The notes beneath the pieces are model-generated. The model had not been told where the DNA came from and searched no databases. It saw only the letters and a program-made list of their open reading frames with translations. Below are positions 1 through 8,943 of a stretch of DNA of 64,000 nucleotides, piece after piece; within the stretch, counting starts at the first letter, position 1, and each line of letters opens with the position of its first letter. A program made the position numbers and the translations under genes. Source of the DNA: Actinacidiphila sp. DG2A-62 (GTDB taxonomy: Bacteria; Actinomycetota; Actinomycetes; Streptomycetales; Streptomycetaceae); assembly GCF_035825295.1 (NCBI RefSeq), contig NZ_JAYMGI010000002.1, positions 4,345,001 to 4,409,000 on the forward strand, given 5' to 3'.

Positions 1-15
1 GGCCCGGCGCCGGGA

Positions 16-87
16 CGGCGACGCGAACGACGACGCGAACGGCGACGCGAACGGCGACGCGAACGGCGACGCGAACGGCGACGCGAG
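16..87. repeat. 12-bp tandem repeat at the left edge
   Basis: About six units close to GGCGACGCGAAC lie head to tail. The unit length is a multiple of three. One forward frame reads Gly-Asp-Ala-Asn over and over and stays open to a TGA at 167-169, which overlaps the ATG of the next gene as ATGA. The array could be the tail of a gene that starts outside the window, or intergenic repeat DNA. The sequence does not decide between them. Confidence 0.6.
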
Positions 88-165
88 GACGCGTCGGCGG
101 CCGGTGTGTCCCGTGGGCGGCTCGCCTGTGCCCCATCCGCCCCTCACGTGGAGACGACCTCTGCC

Positions 166-987
166 ATGAGCAGCTTCCGTACGCCCGGCACGACCAGCCG
201 ATCCCTCACCTCCCGCGCCCCGCGGCTGACCGGACGGGCCGCGACCGTCGCGGCCCTCGCCGGCTCCGCGGTCCTGCTGGCCGCCGTGCCGGCCTTCGCG
301 CACGTCACCGTCCAGCCGAACACGGCGCCCAAGGGCAGCTACAGCACCGTTGCCTTCAAGGTCCCCAACGAGGAGGACAGCGCCTCCACGGTCAAGCTGG
401 AGGTGAACCTGCCCGCCGACCACCCGATCGCCTCGGTGTCCATCCAGCCGGTGCCCGGGTGGACCGCGCAGATCACCAAGTCGAAGCTGACCACGCCGCT
501 GAAGACGGACGACGGCACGGTGACCGAGGCGGTCACCAAGATCACCTGGAGCGGCGGGAAGATCGAGCCGGGGCAGTTCCAGCAGTTCCCGGTCTCCTTC
601 GGGCCGCTGCCCGACGACGCGGACGCGCTGTCCTTCAAGGCCCTGCAGACGTACAGCAACGGCGACATCGTGCGCTGGATCGACCTCGCCCAGGCGGGCC
701 AGCCCGAGCCCGACCACCCCGCGCCGACGCTGAAGCTGACCGCCGCCGCGGACGAGGGCGGCGCGCCCGCGCCGACCGGCAGCCCGGCCGCGGCCCCGGC
801 CTCCGACACCTCCAAGGGCGCGGCCACCGAGAAGGCGTCCGGCGACAGCAGCGACGGCACCGCCCGGGGCCTGGGCATCGCGGGCATCGTCGTCGGCGCG
901 ATCGGCGTCGGCTTCGGCGTGCTCGCCGGGCGGCGCAGGAACGGCGGGGCGGGCGCGGCGGGCGGCTCGGACGGCGCGTCCGCCTGA
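166..987 (+). CDS. ycnI: YcnI/DUF1775 copper-binding exported protein
   Basis: This is a membrane-anchored extracytoplasmic protein of the YcnI (DUF1775) family. An N-terminal signal peptide ends in Ala-Phe-Ala, so the mature protein would begin with His46 (HVTVQPN). A mature N-terminal His is the copper ligand known for this family. The DUF1775 beta-sandwich covers about residues 46-180. An Ala/Pro/Ser-rich linker follows, then one C-terminal membrane helix (about 232-256) and an Arg-rich cytoplasmic end. The ATG at 166 is preferred over the GTG at 106 because GGAG precedes it and the signal peptide then has normal length. It opens a rightward run of copper genes, which supports a role in copper handling outside the membrane. 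Confidence 0.9.
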   Translation: MSSFRTPGTTSRSLTSRAPRLTGRAATVAALAGSAVLLAAVPAFAHVTVQPNTAPKGSYSTVAFKVPNEEDSASTVKLEVNLPADHPIASVSIQPVPGWTAQITKSKLTTPLKTDDGTVTEAVTKITWSGGKIEPGQFQQFPVSFGPLPDDADALSFKALQTYSNGDIVRWIDLAQAGQPEPDHPAPTLKLTAAADEGGAPAPTGSPAAAPASDTSKGAATEKASGDSSDGTARGLGIAGIVVGAIGVGFGVLAGRRRNGGAGAAGGSDGASA

Positions 988-1159
988 CGTGTCGGCCGAC
1001 GTGCTCGCCTGACCCGCTGTTCTGATCTGCCGTTCTGATCTGCCGTTCGCGTGGCGGTGCGGTCGCCCGACCGCGACCGCACCGCCACCGCACCGCCACC
1101 GCACCCCGCCACCGATGACGACGCACCACGTACGGAACCACCCGAAGAGGACCACCTTC

Positions 1160-1825
1160 ATGCGCACCACCTTCAAGCTCGGCGCCGTCGCGCTGACCGC
1201 CGCCTGCGCGCTGGCGCTGGCCGGCTGTGGCTCCGACGGCTCCGGCGGCGGCTCCGACGCCGGCAACGCCGCGGCGGAGGTCTCCGCCGCCGCCCAGCAG
1301 GCCGGCACCGTGCTGGACACGCCGTTCGCCAAGCCGAACCTCGTGCTGACCGACAACCACGGCAAGCCGTACGACCTGGTGAAGCAGACCGCGGGCCACC
1401 CGGTGCTGCTCTACTTCGGCTACACCCACTGCCCCGACGTCTGTCCGACCACCATGAGCGACATCGCCCTCGCCAAGTCCAAGCTGTCCGCCGCCGACCA
1501 GGCGGCGCTGCGGGTGGTCTTCGTCAGCTCCGACCCCGAGCGCGACACCCCGGCGCGGCTGAACGCCTGGCTGGGCGCGATGGACAAGAGCTTCATCGGC
1601 CTGACGGGGAAGTTCGCGACCATCCAGGCCGCCGCCCGGTCGGTCGGCGTCGGCATCTCGCCGCCGGTGAAGGAGAAGGACGGCAGCGTCACCGTGCAGC
1701 ACGGCGCCGAGGTGCTGGCGTTCTGGCCCAAGGACGACAAGGCGCACGTGCTGTACCTGTCGGGGACCACGGCCGCGCAGTACCAGCACGACCTGCCGCG
1801 GCTGATCAGGAGCCAGACCCCGTGA
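1160..1825 (+). CDS. sco: SCO1/SenC family copper chaperone lipoprotein
   Basis: Sco-type thioredoxin-fold lipoprotein that delivers copper to cytochrome c oxidase or other extracellular cuproenzymes. The signal peptide ends in a lipobox (LALAGC, lipid-anchor Cys23). The metal site is complete: CPDVC gives Cys91 and Cys95, and the conserved distal His is His181 in VTVQHGAEV. The ATG at 1160 follows GAAGAGG at suitable spacing; the ORF opens earlier, at 1115, but that start would disturb the signal peptide. The stop overlaps the next gene's GTG by four bases (GTGA), so translational coupling with the PCu(A)C gene is likely. In S. lividans a Sco protein is reported to work with the neighbouring PCu(A)C protein; transfer of that role here is inference. 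Confidence 0.93.
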   Translation: MRTTFKLGAVALTAACALALAGCGSDGSGGGSDAGNAAAEVSAAAQQAGTVLDTPFAKPNLVLTDNHGKPYDLVKQTAGHPVLLYFGYTHCPDVCPTTMSDIALAKSKLSAADQAALRVVFVSSDPERDTPARLNAWLGAMDKSFIGLTGKFATIQAAARSVGVGISPPVKEKDGSVTVQHGAEVLAFWPKDDKAHVLYLSGTTAAQYQHDLPRLIRSQTP

Positions 1826-2361
1826 GGCGGCACACCGCGACCCTCGCGCTGACCGGCGGCGCGGCCGGCGCCGTCGCCGTCGCCGCCACCTGCGCCGTGC
1901 TGCTGGCCGGCTGCGGCTCCGATGCCGGGTCGTCGTGGGCGGGCGCGGGCCCGCGGGCGGCGGCCGACGCCGCCGACGCCGGGCGGCCCGCGCACCTGAC
2001 GGTCAGCGGCGGCTACATCCCCCAGCCGCTGCTGACCGACATGGCCGCCGCGTACTTCACGGTGACCAGCACCAACGGCGGCGCGGCCCGGCTCACCTCG
2101 GTGACCACGCCGCTGGCCGAGCACGTCACCCTGCACACCACGGTCGGCACGACCATGCGGCAGGTGTCGTCGTTCACCGTCCCCGCGGGCGGCAGCCTGC
2201 GGCTCGGCACCGGCGGCAACCACCTCATGCTGGAGAACCTGGCGCGCCGGCCGGCCGTCGGCGACAAGGTCACGCTCGTCCTGCACTTCGCCCATGCCAC
2301 GCCCGCCACGCTGTCGGTCACCGTGCCGGTGCGCCCGACGACGTACACCCCGAAGGGCTGA
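1822..2361 (+). CDS. PCu(A)C family copper chaperone lipoprotein
   Basis: Extracytoplasmic Cu(I) chaperone of the PCu(A)C (DUF461) family, corresponding to ECuC of S. lividans. A lipobox (VLLAGC, Cys31) predicts lipid anchoring. The diagnostic ligand pattern H-X10-M-X21-H-X-M is exact: His101, Met112, His134 and Met136. The GTG start overlaps the Sco stop (GTGA) and has AGGAG at 1808-1812. The family loads copper onto Sco or directly onto the CuA site of cytochrome oxidase. Its position between Sco and CopCD fits a copper relay from the cell surface to the oxidase. The mature N-terminal 30 residues are Ala-rich linker. Confidence 0.93.
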   Translation: MRRHTATLALTGGAAGAVAVAATCAVLLAGCGSDAGSSWAGAGPRAAADAADAGRPAHLTVSGGYIPQPLLTDMAAAYFTVTSTNGGAARLTSVTTPLAEHVTLHTTVGTTMRQVSSFTVPAGGSLRLGTGGNHLMLENLARRPAVGDKVTLVLHFAHATPATLSVTVPVRPTTYTPKG

Positions 2362-2368
2362 GTCGAAG

Positions 2369-4723
2369 ATGAACCCACGGTCGTACCCGTCCCAGAAGCC
2401 GGCGGCGCGGGCGTCCCGGGCGCAGCCGTCGCGGGGCCACCGCGAGGCGTCGCGGGGCCACCGCGAAGCGGTGTCGCGGTGGTCGCCGCGGTCCGCCCGC
2501 GGCAGGGCCGTCGCGCTCGCGGTGCTGCTGCTCGGGCTGCTGCTCGGCACCGCGGCGCCCGCGTCCGCGCACGCGGCGCTGATCCGCACCGATCCGGCCG
2601 ACGGGTCGGTCGTGAAGACGGCGCCGCAACGGGTGGTACTGACCTTCTCCGAGGGCGTGCTGCTCTCCGACGACTCGCTGCGCGTGCTCGACCCGCACGG
2701 CACGAACGTCGCGACGGGCACGCCCGGCCACGCGGACGGCCCGGACTCCGGCGCGACCTCGACCGTCACCCTGCGCCCGGGGCTGGCCGACGGCACGTAC
2801 ACCGTCGCCTGGCGGGCCATCTCGCAGGACAGCCATCCGGTGGCCGGCGCGTTCACCTTCTCCGTCGGCGCGCCGTCCAAGACCACCGTCGACCCGACCT
2901 CGCTCACCGGCGGCGGCGGCCCGGCGGGCGACCTCTACGGGATCGGGCGGTACGTCGCCTACGGCGGCTTCGCGCTGCTGGTCGGCGTCTCGGTGTTCCT
3001 CGGCGTGTGCTGGCCGCGCGGCGCGCTGCTGCGCCCGCTGCAGATGCTCGCGGCGACCGGCTGGGTGGCGATGGTGCTGGCGACCATCGCGCTGATCATG
3101 CTGCGCGGGCCCTACGTCAGCGGCGGCGGCCCCGGCCAGATGGTCGATCTGGACGTCATCAGGGACCAGTTGGAGACCCGGCCGGGCGCGGCGCTGCTGT
3201 CCCGGCTGCTGCTGCTCGCCGCCGCCGCGGTCTTCCTCGCGGTGCTCTTCGGCAGCTACGCCAAGCGCGAGGACCCCGAGGAGCGCGCGGACCTCGCCTG
3301 GGGGCTCGGCATCGGCGGCACCGTGGTCGCGGTGGGCATCGCGGCGACCTGGGCGATGGCCGAGCACGCCTCGGTCGGCATCCAGCACCAGGTGGCGATG
3401 CCGGTCGACATCGTCCACCTGCTGTCCATGGCGGTCTGGCTGGGCGGTCTGGTCGCGCTGCTGACCGCGCTGTGGGCGCCCTCGCTCGCCGGCCGCCCGG
3501 TGCCCGCGTTCGCGATACGCCGCTTCTCCGCGCTCGCGCTGACCGCCGTCACCCTGCTGATCGGCACCGGGATCTACCAGGCGTGGCGGCAGATGGGCAG
3601 TTGGGGCGCGTTCACCGACACGCACTACGGCAAGCTGCTGCTGATCAAGATCGGGCTGGTGTGCGCGCTGGTGGTCGTCGCGTGGTTCTCGCGGCGGTGG
3701 ACCGCGGCGCTGGGCAGGCCGGCGCAGGCGGGGGCGGGGGCGGGGGCGACGGGGGCGCGGGCGACGGGGGCCGCGAAGACCTCGGCGTCCTCCGCGTCCG
3801 CGGGGGCTGCGAAGTCCGCGGGAACCGCGACGTCCCCGGCGTCCCCGGCGTCCCCGGGAGCGTCCGCGGGCTCCTCCGCGAGCGGCGCGAAAGCGGCGGC
3901 GGGGGCGGGCGTCGGCGCGGACGCGGGGGCAGGTGCCGCGGCCGGGACCGGCGGCGACGCGGACGCGGGCGGCGCGAAGGGCGGCGCAAAGGGCGGTGCG
4001 GCGGGCTCCTCGGCCTCCTCCGTGAGCGCAGACGCCGCGGGCCGAGGCTCCGCGAGCGCCGACGTTGCGGGCCGAGACGCCGCGGGCGGCGACGACCCCG
4101 CGCGGGCCGCGCAGTTGCGGCGCCAGCAGGCCGCGCGCAGCGCCGCGCGGGCGCGCAAGGCGCTCGGCGCGGACCCGGCGCGCGGTGCGCTGCGCCGCTC
4201 GGTGCTGGCCGAGGCGGGCATCGCCGTGGTACTGCTCGGCGTGACCACGATGCTGTCCGGCTCGCAGCCCGGCCGCGCCGCCGAGGAGCAGAAGGCGCTG
4301 CCGGACGCGCCGTCCTCCTCTTCGTCGGGGTCGGCGGGTGCGTCGGGCGGGTCCGCGCCCGCCACCACCGCCCCCGCGCCGCAGTCGCTCAGCATCCCGT
4401 ACGACACCGGCGGCCCCGGCGGCAAGGGCACCGCGGCCGTCACGCTGACCCCGGCGAGCGCCGGCGCGGCGAACGACGTGCGGGTGGTGCTGACCGGCCC
4501 GGACCAGAAGCCCGTCGACGCGCCCGAGGTACGGATGGCGTTCACGCTGACCGCCCAGCACCTCGGTCCCATCCCGGTGACGCTGCGCCGCACCGCGGCC
4601 GGCGACTGGTCCGCCTCCGCCGTCCGGCTCCCGCTGGCCGGCACCTGGCAGATGTCCGTAACCGTCCGCACCTCGGACATCGACGAGGTGACGGAGTACA
4701 GGAACATGAAGGTCGCACCGTGA
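2369..4723 (+). CDS. CopC-CopD fusion copper transport protein with long Ala/Gly/Ser insert
   Basis: Fused copper protein. A signal peptide ends ASA before His68, then comes a CopC beta-sandwich (about 68-165) that ends in SQDSHPVAGAF, the second part of the CopC copper site. A multi-helix CopD membrane domain covers about 190-440. A low-complexity Ala/Gly/Ser/Thr stretch encoded near 3720-4170 (about 150 residues) follows, then one more membrane helix and an exported beta-domain at the C-terminus (about 670-784). The pre-signal region contains SRGHREA twice, from a 21-bp DNA duplication. ATG 2369 is eight bases after the PCu(A)C stop and fits the signal peptide. The stop overlaps the peroxidase GTG (GTGA). 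The insert is much longer than I expect for the family and may be prone to repeat-driven length change. Confidence 0.9.
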   Translation: MNPRSYPSQKPAARASRAQPSRGHREASRGHREAVSRWSPRSARGRAVALAVLLLGLLLGTAAPASAHAALIRTDPADGSVVKTAPQRVVLTFSEGVLLSDDSLRVLDPHGTNVATGTPGHADGPDSGATSTVTLRPGLADGTYTVAWRAISQDSHPVAGAFTFSVGAPSKTTVDPTSLTGGGGPAGDLYGIGRYVAYGGFALLVGVSVFLGVCWPRGALLRPLQMLAATGWVAMVLATIALIMLRGPYVSGGGPGQMVDLDVIRDQLETRPGAALLSRLLLLAAAAVFLAVLFGSYAKREDPEERADLAWGLGIGGTVVAVGIAATWAMAEHASVGIQHQVAMPVDIVHLLSMAVWLGGLVALLTALWAPSLAGRPVPAFAIRRFSALALTAVTLLIGTGIYQAWRQMGSWGAFTDTHYGKLLLIKIGLVCALVVVAWFSRRWTAALGRPAQAGAGAGATGARATGAAKTSASSASAGAAKSAGTATSPASPASPGASAGSSASGAKAAAGAGVGADAGAGAAAGTGGDADAGGAKGGAKGGAAGSSASSVSADAAGRGSASADVAGRDAAGGDDPARAAQLRRQQAARSAARARKALGADPARGALRRSVLAEAGIAVVLLGVTTMLSGSQPGRAAEEQKALPDAPSSSSSGSAGASGGSAPATTAPAPQSLSIPYDTGGPGGKGTAAVTLTPASAGAANDVRVVLTGPDQKPVDAPEVRMAFTLTAQHLGPIPVTLRRTAAGDWSASAVRLPLAGTWQMSVTVRTSDIDEVTEYRNMKVAP

Positions 4724-6092
4724 GCACCGTGCACGACAACGACAAGGCGAACGAGAACGGCACGTCGGGCGGCACCGGCACAGGCACAGGCACAAGCGCC
4801 GGCACTGGCACAGGCACAAGTACCGGCACCGGCACCGGCGCCGCCGGCGGGGAGGAGCGCACGGCCGGCCGGCGCGGGGTGACGCGGCGGCTGCTGCTCG
4901 GCGGCGCGGGCGCGGCCGGGCTGGTCGTCGGCGGCGGCGCGGGCGCCGGGATCGCGGTCGCCGCGCAGGACCGGCCGACCCCGCTGACCAGCGTCGGCGC
5001 CGCGCACATCCCGTTCGAGGGGGTGCACCAGGCGGGCATCGCCGACCCCGCGCAGGCCCGCGGCCACCTCGTGGCCTTCGACCTGGCGTCCGGCGCCGAC
5101 CGCCGGTCGGCCGCCGCGCTGCTGCGCCGCTGGTCCGACGCGGTGCGGGAGATGACCCGGCCCGGCCGGCGGCCACCCCCTCGCCGTACGACGACCAGGT
5201 GGCCGACGACGCCGGGCCCTCCTCGCTGACCGTCACCTTCGGCTTCGGACGCAGCTTCTTCGCGCGTACCGGCCTGACCGCGCAGCTCCCCGAGGCGCTC
5301 GCGCCGCTGCCGGACTTCCCGGCCGACGCGCTGGACCGGGGGCGCAGCGACGGCGACCTGTTCGTGCAGGTCGGCGCGGACGACGCGCTGGTGGCCTTCC
5401 ACGCGCTGCGGGTGATCCAGAAGGCCGCGCGGGACACCGCCACCGTCCGCTGGCAGATGAACGGCTTCAACCGGACGCCGGGCGCGACGTCGAGGCCGCG
5501 GACCGTGCGCAACCTGATGGGCCAGATCGACGGCACCAACAACCCGCGCCCGGACCAGCCGGACTTCGCCGCCAAGGTGTTCGTGCCGGCGAACGGCTCG
5601 CCGGCCTGGATGGCCGGCGGCTCGTACGCGGTGTTCCGGCGGATCAGGATGCTGCTGGACTCCTGGGACCACCTGTCGGTGGAGCGGCAGGAGAAGGTGA
5701 TCGGGCGGCGCAAGTCCGACGGCGCCCCGCTGTCCGGCGGGACCGAGACGACGCCGGTCGACCTGGAGAAGTTCAACCCGGACGGGTCGCTGGCGATCGC
5801 CGGCGACGCGCACATCAGGGTCGCGGCCGCCGCCTCCAACGGCGGCGCGGCGATGCTGCGGCGCGCGTTCTCGTACCACGACGGGATCGGTTCGGACGGG
5901 ACGCCGGACGCGGGGCTGCTCTTCGTCGCCTGGCAGGCCGACCCGATGCGCGGGTTCGTGCCGGTGCAGCGCAAGCTCGACGGCGGCGACGGGCTCTCGC
6001 GCTTCCTGCGGCACGAGGCCAGCGGCCTGTTCGCGGTCCCGGGCGGCGCGGGTCCCGGCGAGTACGTGGGGCAGCGGCTGCTGGAGGGGTGA
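4720..6092 (+). CDS. dtpA: Tat-exported Dyp-type heme peroxidase, frameshifted
   Basis: Dye-decolorizing peroxidase (EfeB/DtpA group). The GTG start overlaps the CopCD stop. A Thr-Gly-rich leader (residues 19-40) precedes a twin-arginine signal (RRGVTRRLLLGG) and an Ala/Gly hydrophobic core. The N-terminal half is in one frame up to about 5160 (ending AVREMTR). The rest is in another frame from about 5163 and contains the Dyp signature GxxDG (GQIDGTNNP), the proximal-heme His in DAHIRVAAA, and a distal Arg (LRRAFSYHDG). One missing base in the run of C and G near 5160-5170 restores a normal protein. In S. lividans DtpA belongs to the GlxA copper-maturation system with Sco and ECuC, which fits this operon. 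The break is probably a sequence error, but a real frameshift cannot be excluded. Confidence 0.88.
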
Positions 6093-6139
6093 GGCGGCGC
6101 GCGTACGGGCGGCGGCGGGCGGACCGTTAGGCTGACCGT

Positions 6140-7067
6140 ATGTCTCCGGCGAGTCGCTACACGTATCTGGGACCTGAGGGCACGTTCACCGAGGCGGCGC
6201 TGCGCACGCTGCCCGAGGCGGCGACGCGCGAGCTGACGCCGATGGTGTCGGTGCCGGCCGCGCTGGACGCGGTGCGCAAGGGCGAGGCCGGCGGCGCGCT
6301 GGTGCCGATCGAGAACTCCGTCGAGGGCGGCATCACCGCGACCCTCGACCAGCTGGCCTTCGGCGAGCCGCTGATGATCTACCGCGAGGTGCTGCTGCCG
6401 ATCGCGTTCGCGCTGCTGGTGCGGCCGGGCACCACCCTCGCCGACGTCAAGACGGTCACCGGGCACCCGGCCGCGCAGGTCCAGGTGCGCAACTGGATGG
6501 CCGAGCACCTGCCGGACGCGCTGTGGGAGTCGGCCGCCTCCAACGCCGACGGCGCGCGGCTGGTCCAGGAGGGGCGCTTCGACGGTGCGTTCGCCGGCGA
6601 GTTCGCGGCGCCCACCTACGGTCTGGAGCCGCTGGCCACCGACATCCACGACGCGCAGAACGCCACCACGCGCTTCGTGCTGGTGGGCCTGGCGCCGGCT
6701 GGCCGCGCCGACCGGCGCCGACAAGACCTCCGCGGTCTTCTGGCTGCGCGACGACCACCCGGGCGCGCTGCTCGACCTGCTCCAGGAGTTCGCGATCCGC
6801 GGGGTGAACCTGATGCGGATCGAGTCCCGCCCGACCGGCCAGGGGCTCGGCCAGTACTGCTTCTCGGTGGACTGCGAGGGGCACCTGAGCGACCGGCGGG
6901 TCGGCGAGACGCTGATGGGGTTGCGGCGGCGTTGTCTGAACGTACGATTCCTCGGTTCGTATCCCCGGGCCGACGAGCAGCCGCCGTCGGTGGCGCGGGG
7001 CGCGACGGACGACGCGTTCACCGAGGCCGTGGACTGGCTGAACAGGGCGCTCGACGGCCGCGCCTGA
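6140..7067 (+). CDS. pheA: Prephenate dehydratase, frameshifted
   Basis: Converts prephenate to phenylpyruvate in phenylalanine synthesis. The catalytic domain (from LGPEGTF) carries VPIENSVEGG and the catalytic TRF motif (NATTRFVLVG). After about 6705 the reading frame moves: the C-terminal ACT domain, with GALLDLLQEFAIRGVNLMRI and the phenylalanine-binding ESRP motif, is read in another frame to a stop at 7067. One extra base in CGCCGGCTGGCC near 6700-6710 explains the break, since removing one G joins the halves into the expected sequence before TGADKTS. The ATG at 6140 begins MSPASRYTYLGPEGTF, as is usual in the family. It is followed at once by a DnaA-box cluster and then serS, a neighbourhood I recall from Streptomyces chromosomes. 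Confidence 0.92.
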
Positions 7068-7068
7068 G

Positions 7069-7486
7069 TTATCCACCGGGTTATCCACAGGCCGGCCCGG
7101 CGGGGCTGTGGGTAACTTGCTGACTTGTCGACACAGCGCGCGGGTCGAAACGGACATGGTCGACAAATAGCTACACAGGCAGCGGACGCGTCCACAGTGA
7201 CTCAGGTCACCCCGCGTCACCCCAATTCCCCCACTGAATCCTTGCGGGGGAACACTTCTCACTCCAAAGAGAGTGTGGAGCGGGTTTGAACGGGGAATCC
7301 ATAGCCGACCACCGGGCCCGTGGAATTGATCTCCGCACTTCTCCACAGATCTTCCCCACACCCTGTGGACAAGGTGCGGAAATCTCCGCCCGGCCTGTGG
7401 ATAACTCTGCTCCGGACGACCTTGCCGAGCCGCCGCCGGCCCGCCGGGGAGCCGCCGCCGGGCCGCGTACGACCCGGTTCTCCACA
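7069..7486. promoter_or_regulatory. DnaA-box cluster between pheA and serS
   Basis: The 578-base gap holds two perfect TTATCCACA boxes (7081-7089 on +, 7396-7404 on -) and a perfect TTGTCCACA (7364-7372, -). One-mismatch boxes lie at 7069-7077 (TTATCCACC), 7107-7115 (-), 7339-7347 and 7478-7486 (TTCTCCACA). Weaker sites are at 7125-7133 and 7352-7360. They occur on both strands, as in DnaA-binding clusters. No convincing gene lies here. The last 150 bases before serS probably hold its promoter. Confidence 0.8.
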
Positions 7487-7645
7487 GGACGGGAGGCCCG
7501 GAGGAGGGATCGTCAGAATAGCGTTGACGCGGGGTTTTCTCCTGACGTTCGCGGCTTTTCTCGCTTTTCCGCCGAACCGGACATAAGCCTTCATTTGGTC
7601 TCTTAAGTTGTCGCGGCGGGGCCCGCGCCCCGGTAGCCTTGTGCC

Positions 7646-8943
7646 GTGATCGACCTACGCCTGCTCCGTGAGGACCCCGACCGTGTGCGCGCCTCGCAGC
7701 GCGCCCGTGGAGAGGACGTCGCACTCGTCGACTCCCTCCTCGCCGCCGACGAGCGCCGCAGGTCCTCCAGTACCCGCTTCGACGAACTGCGCGCCGAGCA
7801 GAAGCAGCTGGGCAAGCTGATCCCGAAGGCGTCCGGCGAGGAGAAGGCGGAGCTGCTGGCCCGCACCAAGGAGCTGGCCGACGCGGTCAAGGCGGCCGAC
7901 GCCGCGCAGCACGAGGCGGCCGAGCAGGCCCACGAGCTGCTGCTCAAACTCGGCAACGTGGTGCACCCCGACGTGCCCGTCGGCGGCGAGGAGGACTTCG
8001 TCGTCCTGGAGCAGCACGGCACGCCGCGCGACTTCGCCGCCGAGGGCTTCGCGCCCAGGGACCACCTGGAGCTGGGCGAGCTGCTCGGCGCCATCGACAC
8101 CGAGCGCGGCGCCAAGGTGTCCGGGTCGCGCTTCTACTACCTGACCGGCGTCGGCGCGCTGCTGGAGCTGGCCCTGGTCAACGCGGCGATCGCGCAGGCC
8201 ACCGAGGCCGGCTTCACCCCGGTGCTCACCCCGAACCTGGTCAAGCCCGCCGCCATGGCCGGCACCGGCTACCTCGGGCAGGTCGCGGACGACGTCTACC
8301 ACCTCGACAGCGACGACCTCTACCTGGTCGGCACCTCCGAGGTCCCGCTCGCCGCGTACCACATGGACGAGATCATCGACGCCGGCCGGCTGCCGCTGCG
8401 CTACGCCGGCTACTCCTCGTGCTACCGCCGCGAGGCGGGTTCGTACGGCAAGGACACCCGCGGCATCTTCCGGGTCCACCAGTTCGAGAAGGTGGAGATG
8501 TTCGTCTACACGACGCCGGAGGAGTCCGAGGCCGAGCACCAGCGGCTGCTGGCCTGGGAGAAGCAGTGGCTCAGCTCGCTGGAGCTGCCGTTCCAGGTGA
8601 TCGAGCTGGCGTCGGGCGACCTCGGCTCGTCGGCGTCGCGGAAGTTCGACTGCGAGGCGTGGATCCCCACCCAGGGCAAGTACCGCGAGCTGACCTCGAC
8701 GTCGAACACCACGGCGTTCCAGGCCCGCCGGCGAACATCCGACAGCGCGACGCCGACGGCACCCGGCCGCTGCACACCCTCAACGGCACACTGTGCGCGG
8801 TGTCCCGGACCATCGTCGCGATCCTGGAGAACCACCAGCTCGCCGACGGCTCGGTCCGGGTGCCCGAGCTGCTCCGCCCCTACCTGGGCGGTCGCGAGGT
8901 GCTGGAGCCGGTCGCGGGCGCGGCGCCGGTCGCGGCGAAGTGA
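7646..8943 (+). CDS. serS: Seryl-tRNA synthetase, frameshifted
   Basis: Charges tRNA-Ser with serine. The N-terminal coiled-coil arm (about residues 30-105) starts from MIDLRLLREDPDRVRASQ, and the class II core holds motif 2 (SSCYRREAGSYGKDTRGIFR) and the serine-site segment GTSEVPLAAYH. Near 8731 the frame changes: the first frame reads TAFQARR then nonsense, while the continuation (IRQRDADGTRPLHTLNGT, class II motif 3 region, then a conserved tail ending at 8943) is one frame away. CGGCGAACATC would be CGGCTGAACATC with one base restored, giving the usual RRLNIR. This enzyme is normally essential, so a consensus error is likely. The stop overlaps the next gene's GTG (GTGA). Confidence 0.94.

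Noticed and set aside
5155..5175. Programmed frameshift in dtpA
   Set aside because: No slippery heptamer or downstream stem is evident, and similar breaks in unrelated genes make a common sequence-error cause more likely.
2318..7195. Very long open frame on the - strand across the copper operon and pheA
   Set aside because: It is a GC-rich shadow of real + genes: Arg/Pro/Ala-rich, without domains, and opposite to clear Sco, PCu(A)C, CopCD and Dyp peroxidase genes.
7207..7606. Short ORFs in the pheA-serS gap
   Set aside because: They overlap the DnaA boxes on both strands, have no ribosome site and no family-like sequence.
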